The translations under genes were made by a program, and so were the position numbers. A DNA stretch of 64,000 bases from RZZS01 sp964491785. Lineage in GTDB: Bacteria > Pseudomonadota > Alphaproteobacteria > Micavibrionales > Micavibrionaceae. Below, in pieces: positions 51,757-59,504 of the stretch. The notes below the pieces were generated by a model, which saw nothing but the letters and a program-made list of their open reading frames with translations, made no database searches and was not told the origin of the DNA. The stretch covers positions 122,604-186,603 of the forward strand of contig CAZBGS010000005.1 of the NCBI GenBank assembly GCA_964491785.1. Direction: 5' to 3'. Positions within the stretch are counted from its first letter, which is position 1, and every line of letters begins with the position of its first letter.

Positions 51757-52371
51757 TCAGGCCGCCTTGCGTCCTGTAATGATTTCGAACAGCTCGTCCG
51801 TCACCTCGTCCATCGGCTTCATGCCATCCACCCGTCGCAACACGCCGCGCTGTTCATAATATGGTGCAAGCGGCTTTGTCAGGTTGTTATAAATGCTGAG
51901 TCTGTGAAAAAGAGTTTTTTCAGTATCATCCGACCTTCTGGCGCTTCCGCTTTGCCGGGCGCGGCTCTCAATCCGGTCTCTTAAAATCTTTTCATCGACG
52001 TCAAGAAGAATGACATGATCGACGGCCCGTCCATGCTCGTGCATCATCCGATCGAGAGCTTTTGCCTGACTGACATTACGTGGAAATCCGTCCAGCACGA
52101 AACCGGAATGGCAAAGTTCCGGCGTAGGACATTTGGGACATTTCCCGTCCCGAAGGCAGCCCCTGATCAGGTTGATTATCATCTCGTCCGAAACGAGATC
52201 CCCTCTGGCCAGCGTGTCGCTGATGGTTCTGCCAATAGGCGTTCCGGCCTCTACCTCGGCGCGCAACATCTCGCCTGTCGACAAATGCTTCAGGCCGGTC
52301 ATCTTTGCAATTCTAACGGCCTGGGTTCCTTTCCCGGCACCTGGAGCGCCGAGGAGGACAATGATTTTCAT
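51757..52371 (-). CDS. adk: Adenylate kinase
   Basis: Balances ATP, ADP and AMP. 204 residues: P-loop GAPGAGKGTQ (8-17), KHLSTGEMLR with AMP contacts, DGFPRN, and LLDVDEKILRDRIESRARQ. The LID is of the short type (no zinc knuckle there). Unusual: a Cys-rich insert (RGCLRDGKCPKCPTPELCHSG, four Cys) lies before the DGFPR motif, where most enzymes have a short CKNGF-like turn. It overlaps secY by four bases (ATGA), so translation is coupled, as usual in the spc operon. Confidence 0.93.
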   Translation of the reverse strand: MKIIVLLGAPGAGKGTQAVRIAKMTGLKHLSTGEMLRAEVEAGTPIGRTISDTLARGDLVSDEMIINLIRGCLRDGKCPKCPTPELCHSGFVLDGFPRNVSQAKALDRMMHEHGRAVDHVILLDVDEKILRDRIESRARQSGSARRSDDTEKTLFHRLSIYNNLTKPLAPYYEQRGVLRRVDGMKPMDEVTDELFEIITGRKAA

Positions 52372-53711
52372 CTTGCTCTCCCTCTTAATCTGGCCTTTTT
52401 GATCAGACCTTCATACTGATGAGCAATCAGATGAGAATGAATTTGAGCAACTGTATCCATCGTTACTGATACGACAATCAAAAGACTCGTTCCGCCAAAA
52501 TAGAAAGGAAGGTTATAACCCCTTATAAGTGCTTCAGGCAATAGGCAAATAAAAACCAGATATACCGCCCCGATCATGGTCAGCCGAGTCAGCACGTAAT
52601 CAAGATAATCAGCCGTGTTTTTTCCAGGACGAATCCCCGGCACGAACCCCCCGTGCTTGCGAAGCATCTCGGCATTTTCCTGTGGATTGAAAACGATCGC
52701 CGTATAGAAGAATGCAAAAAAGATAATCAGCAACCCGTAAAGCGTCATTCGTATTGGCGATCCCGGAGCCAGCCACGCCGAAAGCTCGGCCGATATGTCC
52801 CCGCCCTCCATTCCGGTAAATCCTATGACCGTCAGCGGCAGCATCAGCAGCGACGAAGCAAAGATCGGAGGAATGACTCCTGAAGTGTTCAGCCTGAGCG
52901 GAATATGGTTCTGCTCTCCGCCTACCACCCGGTTGCCCATCTGCCTCTTGGGATATTGCACTATGACCCGCCTCTGCGCGCGTTCCATGAACACGATGAA
53001 AGCGATTACGGCAACGATCATTGCCGATATCAGCAGCAACCCGATAAACCCGAACTGCCCCTGCCGTCCAAGCTCCAGCATTTGAACCACGGCAAGCGGT
53101 AACTGTGCTACGATGCCCGCAAAGATGATCAGTGAGATACCGTTGCCGACTCCGCGGCTGGTAATCTGCTCGCCGAGCCACATCAGGAAAATCGTACCCC
53201 CGACAATGGTTATGACCGTCGAGGCCCGAAAGAACAGCCCCGGCGCGATAACCGCCGAACCGTAGGAACCCGTCGTATTCTCCAGCCCCACCGCAAGCCC
53301 GTAAGCCTGAATCGCCGCGAGCAGAACCGTCAGATAACGGGTATACTGGTTGATCTTCTGACGTCCCGACTCGCCCTCCTTCTTCAAAGCCTCAAGCTTT
53401 GGAGACATCGAGGTTGCCAGCTGCAGAATGATCGAAGCCGAGATATAAGGCATGATGTTAAGCGCAAAAATCGTCATCCTCTGCAAGGCGCCGCCGGAAA
53501 ACATGTTGAACATGTCGAGGAAACCGCCGCCCTTTTGCGAGAAAATCTCCGACCATATAACCGGATCCACGCCCGGCACCGGAATATAGGTTCCAAGACG
53601 GTAAACAAGCAGCGCCCCCATCACGAACAGCAATCGCTGTTTTAATTCCGTAGCTTTGGAAAAAGCGCCCCAGTTGGCATTTTTGGCAAGTTGTTCAATT
53701 GCTGAAGACAT
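52368..53711 (-). CDS. secY: Protein translocase subunit SecY
   Basis: Channel subunit of the SecYEG translocon. 447 residues with ten predicted membrane helices, including FGALLVYRLGTYIPVPG-like start, the plug region FLDMFNMFSGGALQRMTIF, and ERAQRRVIVQYPKRQ loop for SecA/ribosome contact. Standard length. A terminator-like hairpin and ~196 bp separate it from rplO, so it likely has its own promoter. Confidence 0.98.
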   Translation of the reverse strand: MSSAIEQLAKNANWGAFSKATELKQRLLFVMGALLVYRLGTYIPVPGVDPVIWSEIFSQKGGGFLDMFNMFSGGALQRMTIFALNIMPYISASIILQLATSMSPKLEALKKEGESGRQKINQYTRYLTVLLAAIQAYGLAVGLENTTGSYGSAVIAPGLFFRASTVITIVGGTIFLMWLGEQITSRGVGNGISLIIFAGIVAQLPLAVVQMLELGRQGQFGFIGLLLISAMIVAVIAFIVFMERAQRRVIVQYPKRQMGNRVVGGEQNHIPLRLNTSGVIPPIFASSLLMLPLTVIGFTGMEGGDISAELSAWLAPGSPIRMTLYGLLIIFFAFFYTAIVFNPQENAEMLRKHGGFVPGIRPGKNTADYLDYVLTRLTMIGAVYLVFICLLPEALIRGYNLPFYFGGTSLLIVVSVTMDTVAQIHSHLIAHQYEGLIKKARLRGRAR

Positions 53712-53852
53712 CTTCGGCCTGTCATATTTGTAATGATTGATTAAGCATTCTTATAGAATACAAAAAGGTGCTGCAAGACTCTAATGAGTTAATCGTCAAT
53801 TTGCCAATCTTGTTCCACCGAAAAACAGTTCAGTATTCCATGACATCAAAAC

Positions 53853-53876
53853 AAAACCCCGGGCGAAGACCCGGGG
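53853..53876 (-). terminator. Terminator-like hairpin between rplO and secY
   Basis: On the minus strand CCCCGGG-TCTTCG-CCCGGGG (53876 to 53857) forms a perfect seven-base-pair stem, followed by TTTTGTTTTG. It sits about 30 bp after the rplO stop and would end (or reduce) transcription of the upstream S10/spc genes into secY-adk. Confidence 0.85.
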
Positions 53877-53907
53877 TCTATCGTATGTTAAAATCGAACC
53901 CTATCGG

Positions 53908-54366
53908 TCAAGCCGTGGTTTCGATCTTCCCGCCAGCCTTTTCGACAGCCTCTTTTGCCGAAGCGGTAGCCTTGGTAATTTTCAAATCCACCTTGGACTT
54001 CAGCTCTCCAGAACCGATCAGCTTGATCCCGTCCTTCTTGCGGCCCACGACCTTCGACATGAACAGCACGCTCTCATCGACCGGCTTGGACGCATCGAAC
54101 TTCTTGGCATCGATCGCCGCCTGAAGTTTGCCAAGTGACAACTCGGCATACTGCTTGCGGAAAATATTGCGGAAGCCCATCTTCGGCATTCTCCGGTCGA
54201 GAGGCATCTGGCCGCCCTCGAACCCTTTGATGGCAACGCCTGAACGCGCCTTCTGACCTTTGACGCCGCGTCCCCCGGTCTTGCCTTTGCCGGAGCCGAT
54301 ACCGCGTCCAACGCGGGTCTTCTCATGGACGGAGCCTTCTTTTGGTTTGATATCATTTAGTTTCAT
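53908..54366 (-). CDS. rplO: 50S ribosomal protein L15
   Basis: Large-subunit assembly protein. 152 residues: MKLNDIKPKEGSVHEKTRVGRGIGSGKGKTGGRGVKGQKARSG-type Gly/Lys-rich N-half, KGFEGGQMPLDRRMPKMGF and a compact C-domain. Normal length. Follows rpmD by 12 bp and is followed by a terminator. Confidence 0.98.
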   Translation of the reverse strand: MKLNDIKPKEGSVHEKTRVGRGIGSGKGKTGGRGVKGQKARSGVAIKGFEGGQMPLDRRMPKMGFRNIFRKQYAELSLGKLQAAIDAKKFDASKPVDESVLFMSKVVGRKKDGIKLIGSGELKSKVDLKITKATASAKEAVEKAGGKIETTA

Positions 54367-54378
54367 AGGTCTATATCC

Positions 54379-54792
54379 TTAAGCTACTTCCTCGACCTTG
54401 ACCAGGTGTGGAATACTGTTGGCCATACCACGAACCGCGGGCGTGTCTTCAAGCTCGCGGCTCCGGTGCATCTTGTTCAGCCCAAGACCGATCAGGGTCT
54501 GGCGCTGGTAGTCCCTGCGCCCGATCGGACTGCCGATCTGGGTCACGCGGATATACTTAACTCCCGGCTTTTTGGCCTTGGCGACCGGCTTGGCGGCAGC
54601 CTTGGGTTCAGTCGCCTTTTTCGGAGCCGGCTTTTTGGCTTCAGGAGCTTTCTTTTCAGCGGCAGCGGCCGCCGCCTTCGGAGCGGGCTCGCTTTTCTTA
54701 GCAGCAGCCTTCGGCGCATCGGCCTTCTTTGCAGCCGGTTTCTTGGCGGCAGTTTCCGCTTTCCTGGTCGGTGTTTTCTTTTCCTCAGCCAT
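54379..54792 (-). CDS. rpmD: 50S ribosomal protein L30 with long Ala/Lys/Pro N-terminal extension
   Basis: L30 is normally ~60 residues. Here the L30 core (VKYIRVTQIGSPIGRR, then TLIGLGLNKMHRSRELED) is residues ~79-137, preceded by ~78 residues made almost wholly of Ala, Lys, Pro and Glu (AKKPAAKKADAPKAAAKK-type repeats), like a histone-H1 or S/L-protein tail. The start ATG (54792) overlaps the rpsE stop by eight bases; 23 further codons upstream lie inside rpsE and are unlikely. The extension could bind rRNA or be a spacer; it is not frame noise, since codon use and frame hold throughout. Confidence 0.93.
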   Translation of the reverse strand: MAEEKKTPTRKAETAAKKPAAKKADAPKAAAKKSEPAPKAAAAAAEKKAPEAKKPAPKKATEPKAAAKPVAKAKKPGVKYIRVTQIGSPIGRRDYQRQTLIGLGLNKMHRSRELEDTPAVRGMANSIPHLVKVEEVA

Positions 54793-55369
54793 TTGCCTGT
54801 TCCTCTTCCTTCTGTGCGACCTGCTCGGACTGCGGACGCGCGGCCTCGCGGTTGGCGACAATATCGCTTACCTTGCGGTTGCGGCGCGAAGCGACCTGAC
54901 GCGGGCTTTGAACTTCCTGAAGCGCGGTAATGGTGGCGTTCACCATGTTATAGGGATTGCTGGTGCCGATCGCCTTGGCGACGACGTCCTGAACCCCGAG
55001 AGCCTCGAAGATTGCGCGCAGCGGCCCTCCGGCAATGATGCCGGTACCGGCCGGAGCCGAACGTAAATAAACCTTGCCAGCCCCGAACCGTCCGAAAATA
55101 TCATGGTGCAGGGTGCGACCTTCGCGCAACGGAACGCGGATCATATTGCGCTTGGCTGCCTCGGTGGCCTTGCGGATGGCTTCCGGCACTTCCCTTGCCT
55201 TGCCATGCCCGGTTCCGACGCGTCCTTTCCCGTCTCCGACAACCATCAGAGCGGCGAACCCGAAACGGCGCCCTCCCTTGACGACCTTGGCCACGCGGTT
55301 GATGCCGACCAGACGTTCAATAAATTCCGGTTCTTCTTTGTCTCTGTTTTTCTCTGCAGTGCGAGCCAT
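54785..55369 (-). CDS. rpsE: 30S ribosomal protein S5
   Basis: Small-subunit protein in mRNA entry and accuracy. 194 residues: core from ~15 with FIERLVGINRVAKVVKGGRRFGFAALMVVGD and GTGIIAGGPLRAIFEALGVQDV; a ~25-residue acidic/Gln tail is added. Ribosome site upstream AAAGGAGAG. Slight overlap with rpmD. Confidence 0.98.
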   Translation of the reverse strand: MARTAEKNRDKEEPEFIERLVGINRVAKVVKGGRRFGFAALMVVGDGKGRVGTGHGKAREVPEAIRKATEAAKRNMIRVPLREGRTLHHDIFGRFGAGKVYLRSAPAGTGIIAGGPLRAIFEALGVQDVVAKAIGTSNPYNMVNATITALQEVQSPRQVASRRNRKVSDIVANREAARPQSEQVAQKEEEQANG

Positions 55370-55383
55370 AAAATCTCTCTCCT

Positions 55384-55767
55384 TTAAAATTGCAGTCCGC
55401 CTTCACGGGCAGCTTCGGCCAGCGCCTTGACGCGGCCATGATACAAAAACCTGCCACGGTCGAATTGAACCCTGGTGACACCGGCCTTCTTCGCACGCTC
55501 CGCCACTATCTTGCCGACAGCCGCCGCGGCTTCTTTTGTCGAACCGTTTTTGATCTTCCCCTTGAGCTCGCGGTCGATAGTCGACGCTGCAGCCAAAGTT
55601 ACACCTTTCAGATCGTCGATAACCTGGGCATAGATTTCCCTGTCCGAACGGTGAACCGAAAGACGAGGCCGAATCTCGCGAACTGCGTTCTGTTCGATAT
55701 TGACCGAACGAAGCTTGTTGCGCGTACGATGCTGACGGCGCTGAGCCGTAGAAAGTCTTTTGGTCAT
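55384..55767 (-). CDS. rplR: 50S ribosomal protein L18
   Basis: 5S-rRNA-binding protein. 127 residues with RTRNKLRSVNIEQNAVREIRPRLSVHRSDREIYAQVID and FDRGRFLYHGRVKALAEAAREGGLQF. Overlaps rplF by four bases (ATGA) and is followed by rpsE after 14 bp; coupled translation is likely. Confidence 0.98.
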   Translation of the reverse strand: MTKRLSTAQRRQHRTRNKLRSVNIEQNAVREIRPRLSVHRSDREIYAQVIDDLKGVTLAAASTIDRELKGKIKNGSTKEAAAAVGKIVAERAKKAGVTRVQFDRGRFLYHGRVKALAEAAREGGLQF

Positions 55768-56312
55768 TTCTTCTTACCTTCCTTGCGCAGAATAGGACGG
55801 CCCTCATAACGGACACCCTTGCCTTTATAAGGCTCCGGCGGACGCCATGAGACGATTTCCGCAGCCACCTGCCCGACCTTCTGTTTGTCTATACCGCTGA
55901 TTTTAACGATTGTCTGCTTGTCAACCTCGATCTTGATCCCTTCGGGAACATGATAACGGACTTCATGGCTGTACCCGAGGGACAGCACCAGATCCTTGCC
56001 TTGCAGGTTGGCGCGGTAACCGACGCCGACGATTTCAAGGGTCTTGGTATAGCCGTTGCTCACGCCTTCGACCAGATTGCGAACCAGCGTCCTCGATGTA
56101 GGCCACATCGTTCCCGCGATCTTGCTGCTGGTCTTCGGCGCAAGACGTACCACCTTGCCTCCGTTCTCGCCGTCTTCAAGAGAAACGGCGACTTCATCAT
56201 GCACCTGCATTGACAGCTGGCCAAGCTTGCCTTTAGCCGTCACGCCCTGGCCGCTGACCTCGACGGTCACGCCCTCGGGAACTGCGACTGGATATTTACC
56301 TATACGAGACAT
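55764..56312 (-). CDS. rplF: 50S ribosomal protein L6
   Basis: Large-subunit protein at the base of the factor-binding stalk. 182 residues from MSRIGKYPVAVPEGV; two related alpha-beta domains, ending with WRPPEPYKGKGVRYEGRPI-type signature. A longer frame (to 56351) lies in the upstream gene end and is discarded. Coupled to rplR by a four-base overlap. Confidence 0.98.
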   Translation of the reverse strand: MSRIGKYPVAVPEGVTVEVSGQGVTAKGKLGQLSMQVHDEVAVSLEDGENGGKVVRLAPKTSSKIAGTMWPTSRTLVRNLVEGVSNGYTKTLEIVGVGYRANLQGKDLVLSLGYSHEVRYHVPEGIKIEVDKQTIVKISGIDKQKVGQVAAEIVSWRPPEPYKGKGVRYEGRPILRKEGKKK

Positions 56313-56325
56313 CTTATCTTTTCCC

Positions 56326-56724
56326 TTAGTACACCTGGCAAAGCACTTCACCGCCTACATTCTCCTCGCGGGCGCGCGAGTCGGACAACACGCCTTTGGG
56401 AGTGGAGACGATCGAAATACCCAGACCGTTGTAAAAACGCGGCATATCGGTAACCTTGGTGTAAATACGGCGCCCAGGCTTCGACACCCGCTGGATTTTG
56501 CGGATTACACCTTGACCGCTTTCATATTTCAGGTCGATAACCAGATCTTTCTTGTTACCGCCAAGGTCTTCAATTTTAAAGCCGCGAATAAACCCTTCGC
56601 TTTGCAATACCTTGCATACGTTTTCGCGAATACGCGACCATGGGCAGGACACACTGGTTTTGCGGGCCTGCTGGCCGTTGCGAATTCTGCTTAGCATATC
56701 TCCAAGGGGATCACTCATTGACAT
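56326..56724 (-). CDS. rpsH: 30S ribosomal protein S8
   Basis: Small-subunit assembly protein, which in E. coli also represses the spc operon. 132 residues with DPLGDMLSRIRNGQQARK and YNGLGISIVSTPKGVLSDSRAREENVGGEVLCQVY. Starts at the first ATG after AAGGAGGAT (56724); a second ATG two codons on would also do. 13 bp before rplF. Confidence 0.98.
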   Translation of the reverse strand: MSMSDPLGDMLSRIRNGQQARKTSVSCPWSRIRENVCKVLQSEGFIRGFKIEDLGGNKKDLVIDLKYESGQGVIRKIQRVSKPGRRIYTKVTDMPRFYNGLGISIVSTPKGVLSDSRAREENVGGEVLCQVY

Positions 56725-56738
56725 CGATCAAATCCTCC

Positions 56739-57044
56739 TTACCAACTTGACTTAGTAACACCGGGAAGCTCGCCCCGTGAGGCCAGCTCGCGCAGCGAAA
56801 CCCGTGAAAGTCTGAAACGGCGATGATGGGCGCGTGGACGTCCGGTCAGCGCGCAACGGTTCCGGATCCGCGTTTTCGAAGAATTGCGCGGAAGCTCGGC
56901 CAGAGCCAGCGTCGCCTGAAAACGCTCTTCTGCGCTCAGCTCGCGGTTATAAATAATTTCTTTCAGCTCCTTGCGCTTGCGGGCCAGACCTTTTGCCAGA
57001 CGGCGGCGCTTCTGATCCCGTTCTACTGCACTCTTTTTTGCCAT
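56739..57044 (-). CDS. rpsN: 30S ribosomal protein S14 (zinc-free type)
   Basis: Head protein of the small subunit. 101 residues, the long form without the C-x2-C zinc motif (NRCALTGRPRAHHRRFRLSR). The ATG at 57044 (MAKKSAVERDQKRR) is right; an upstream extension of the frame lies in the rplE-rpsN junction. Follows rplE by ~19 bp. Confidence 0.97.
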   Translation of the reverse strand: MAKKSAVERDQKRRRLAKGLARKRKELKEIIYNRELSAEERFQATLALAELPRNSSKTRIRNRCALTGRPRAHHRRFRLSRVSLRELASRGELPGVTKSSW

Positions 57045-57063
57045 GCTGTTACAGCTCCTTGAA

Positions 57064-57606
57064 TTAATTGCTAAAAGGCATATCGAAACCGCGCAGCAGT
57101 TCCTTTGCCTCCTCATTGGTACCAGCAGAGGTACAAATAACTATGTCCATCCCGAGAATCTTGTCGACCTTGTCATAGTCGATTTCCGGGAAGATGATAT
57201 GTTCCTTCACGCCCAGAGCGTAATTGCCCCGTCCGTCAAAGCTCTTGCCGTTGACACCGCGAAAGTCGCGAACCCGCGGCAGCGCGATTGTCACCAGACG
57301 ATCAAGGAATTCATACATGCGCTCGCGGCGCAGAGTAACCTTGACCCCGATAGCCATGCCCTCGCGCAGCTTGAAGGATGCGTTGGACTTCTTGGCCCTG
57401 GTGATAACCGGCTTTTGTCCGGTGATCAGCGCCAGATCGTTGGCGGCGTTCTCGACCGCAGCGCGGTTCTGGGTTGCCTCGCCAACGCCCATATTGATTA
57501 CGATCTTCTCGATCCTGGGCACCTGTAACGGATTCTTGTATCCATACTTTTTGGCCAGTGCCGGTTTGATCTCGCTTTCATATTTTTCTTTAAAACGCGG
57601 TTTCAT
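57064..57606 (-). CDS. rplE: 50S ribosomal protein L5
   Basis: 5S-rRNA- and tRNA-contacting protein of the central protuberance. 180 residues with RIEKIVINMGVGEATQNR, ITGQKPVITRAKKSNASFKLREGMAIG and IFPEIDYDKVDKILGMDIVICTSA. Normal length and order, 11 bp after rplX. Confidence 0.98.
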   Translation of the reverse strand: MKPRFKEKYESEIKPALAKKYGYKNPLQVPRIEKIVINMGVGEATQNRAAVENAANDLALITGQKPVITRAKKSNASFKLREGMAIGVKVTLRRERMYEFLDRLVTIALPRVRDFRGVNGKSFDGRGNYALGVKEHIIFPEIDYDKVDKILGMDIVICTSAGTNEEAKELLRGFDMPFSN

Positions 57607-57617
57607 CGCTTTTCACC

Positions 57618-57941
57618 TTATTCAATATTCTCGCCGGACTTGCGGGCGACCCGCACTTTCTTTCCGTCCTTGAGCACCTTGTAACCAACTCTCGTCGGGC
57701 CTCCGGTTTTCGGATCGACCAGCGCCACATTGGAAATGTGGATGGAAGATTCCTTGTTCTCGATCCCTCCGGTCTTGAGCTGGCTTGGCTTGACATGGCG
57801 CTTGACCATGTTGACGCCCTGAACCAGAACTCTGTCCTCGGCAGTGAGGACTTTGAGAACTTCACCCTTTGCGCCCTTGTTCTTTCCGGTGATCACGATT
57901 ACCTGATCGCCCTTTTTAATTTTCTTCTTCGGCATAGTCAT
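57618..57941 (-). CDS. rplX: 50S ribosomal protein L24
   Basis: Early assembly protein near the exit tunnel. 107 residues; KOW domain at the N-terminus (IKKGDQVIVITGKNKGAKGEV) and CRIGYK-like VGYKVLKDGKKVRVAR near the end. Begins ATG-ACT-ATG; the first ATG, directly after the rplN stop (TAAATG) and behind GGAGGT, is used. Confidence 0.97.
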   Translation of the reverse strand: MTMPKKKIKKGDQVIVITGKNKGAKGEVLKVLTAEDRVLVQGVNMVKRHVKPSQLKTGGIENKESSIHISNVALVDPKTGGPTRVGYKVLKDGKKVRVARKSGENIE

Positions 57942-58310
57942 TTAAAGCACCTCCGCCGCGAGAGAAATGATTTTCATATAGCCCTTGCCGCGCAACTCGC
58001 GGGTGATGGGCCCAAAAATACGTGTACCGATCGGCTCGCCGTTGTTGTTGATCAGAACGCATGCGTTGGTGTCGAAACGGATTTTCTCACCGTAATTGCG
58101 CTTCAGGCCGTGGCGCGAGCGAACAATCACCGCCTTGCGCACATCGCCCTTCTTGACGCGCCCTCTCGGAATGGCGTCCTTGACCGATACGATGACAATA
58201 TCGCCTATATTGGCAGTGCGCCGCTTGGAGCCGCCCAGTACCTTGATGCACTGAACCTTTCTTGCCCCGCTGTTGTCGGCCACTTCCATTGTGGACTGCA
58301 TTTGTATCAT
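57942..58310 (-). CDS. rplN: 50S ribosomal protein L14
   Basis: Inter-subunit bridge protein. 122 residues, full length, with MIQMQSTMEVADNSGARKVQCIKVLGG and EPIGTRIFGPITRELR. Directly abuts rplX and lies 3 bp after rpsQ. Confidence 0.98.
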   Translation of the reverse strand: MIQMQSTMEVADNSGARKVQCIKVLGGSKRRTANIGDIVIVSVKDAIPRGRVKKGDVRKAVIVRSRHGLKRNYGEKIRFDTNACVLINNNGEPIGTRIFGPITRELRGKGYMKIISLAAEVL

Positions 58311-58313
58311 GAC

Positions 58314-58682
58314 TTAGGCGTCCTTCTTCTCTGCTACTTCTTCGTCAGTCTTTTTCGACTTCTTCTTGGTATCGGGCCTGGATGCCTTTACTTCGCTGTT
58401 AAGCTCGGCCAGATCTTCCTCGCTAACCTTTCCCTTGTGGGATTGCGACGGCGGAAGCGTAATAACCTTCCAGGTCTTCCTCTTTGAAATCGGCCTGCAT
58501 TCCTCGATCTGAACGCGATCGCCGATGCCAAAGGCATTGGTTTCATCATGCGCGGCATACTTGTCGGTTTGCTTGATATACTTTTTGTAAACCGGATGCA
58601 TGTAGCGGCGCTCGACAAGAACGGTAACCGTCTTGTCCATTTTGTCGCTGACGACATTTCCTTCCAAAATACGGCGTGGCAT
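58314..58682 (-). CDS. rpsQ: 30S ribosomal protein S17 with C-terminal extension
   Basis: 16S-rRNA-binding protein. The OB-fold core (RRILEGNVVSDKMDKTVTVLVERR, HPVYKKY, DRVQIEECRPISKRKTWKV) ends near residue 78; about 44 further charged residues (Lys/Glu/Asp/Ser) follow, ending VAEKKDA. E. coli S17 is 84 residues. The tail is in frame with normal codon use. Confidence 0.96.
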   Translation of the reverse strand: MPRRILEGNVVSDKMDKTVTVLVERRYMHPVYKKYIKQTDKYAAHDETNAFGIGDRVQIEECRPISKRKTWKVITLPPSQSHKGKVSEEDLAELNSEVKASRPDTKKKSKKTDEEVAEKKDA

Positions 58683-58699
58683 TCTCTAACTCCCGTTTC

Positions 58700-58912
58700 C
58701 TAAGCCTTCTTGCTGCCTGCTTCTTCCCGCCGCTTTTGCGTCAGGAAAGTTTTAATGCGTGCGATATTGCGTCTCGACTTGCGCATAACCGATGTATCCT
58801 CAAGCGTTCCGCCACTCCTTTGAAAACGCAGATTGAACTGGTTCTTGCGTTCGTCAAGCAGTTGTTTGTTCAGTTCGTCGACTGATTTCAATTTCAATTC
58901 TTCAGCTTTCAT
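58700..58912 (-). CDS. rpmC: 50S ribosomal protein L29
   Basis: Tunnel-exit protein and SRP/trigger-factor site. 70 residues: EELKLKSVDELNKQLLDERKNQFNLRFQ, helical hairpin, then a basic tail. GTG-ATG at the start; ATG at 58912 is used, just after the rplP stop with GGAG nearby. Confidence 0.96.
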   Translation of the reverse strand: MKAEELKLKSVDELNKQLLDERKNQFNLRFQRSGGTLEDTSVMRKSRRNIARIKTFLTQKRREEAGSKKA

Positions 58913-58917
58913 CACCC

Positions 58918-59337
58918 TTAAGCTCCTTCCCCGATACGGGAAACAAATTTTGTCTTGATCGGCAGCTTTTCGGCAGCCAGCGCCAGCGCGTAGCGAGCCA
59001 CGTCCTGAGGCACGCCATCCATTTCAAACAGAATGCGTCCCGGCTTTACGCGGCAGGCCCAGAATTCAGGAGCGCCCTTCCCGGAACCCATACGGACTTC
59101 CAGAGGCTTCTTGGAAACCGGCACGTCCGGGAACACCCTGATCCAGACTTTCCCTTGCCTTTTCATTGCGCGCGATATCGCACGGCGCGCAGCTTCGATC
59201 TGACGCGCAGTAATACGGTCAGGCGTCAGCGCCTTAAGACCGTATGCGCCAAAACTCAGTGTCGCTCCACTTTTGGCCACCCCATGGATACGGCCTTTGT
59301 GCTGCTTTCTGTACTTCGTTTTCTTCGGGCTCAGCAT
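58918..59337 (-). CDS. rplP: 50S ribosomal protein L16
   Basis: Protein near the A-site and peptidyl-transferase centre. 139 residues with MLSPKKTKYRKQHKGRI, SFGAYGLKAL, WIRVFPDVPVSKKPLEVRMGSGKG. In most bacteria rplP overlaps or follows rpsC closely; here a 167-bp gap with a promoter-like sequence precedes it. Confidence 0.98.
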   Translation of the reverse strand: MLSPKKTKYRKQHKGRIHGVAKSGATLSFGAYGLKALTPDRITARQIEAARRAISRAMKRQGKVWIRVFPDVPVSKKPLEVRMGSGKGAPEFWACRVKPGRILFEMDGVPQDVARYALALAAEKLPIKTKFVSRIGEGA

Positions 59338-59449
59338 ATCTCACCTATTGCAAAAAAAAACTTTTCACATGGGCTTAAGACTTTTAAAAAGTCCCAGTTC
59401 CCGTGCGTTTCAACCTGTCAGCCAAGCTAACCGCTAAAAAATTGCGCGG

Positions 59450-59478
59450 ATGCTAGCTCATTTCCCAATAAGATGCAA
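59450..59478 (-). promoter_or_regulatory. Candidate sigma-70 promoter between rpsC and rplP
   Basis: Read on the minus strand: -35 TTGCAT (59478-59473), 17-bp spacer, -10 TAGCAT (59455-59450). The start would lie near 59443, with a ~105-nt leader before rplP that contains a GACTTTTTAAAAGTC palindrome. The gap also holds ACAAGT/ACTTGT close after the rpsC stop. Confidence 0.5.
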
Positions 59479-59504
59479 GCAACAAGTTTACTTGTAACTG
59501 GCAA

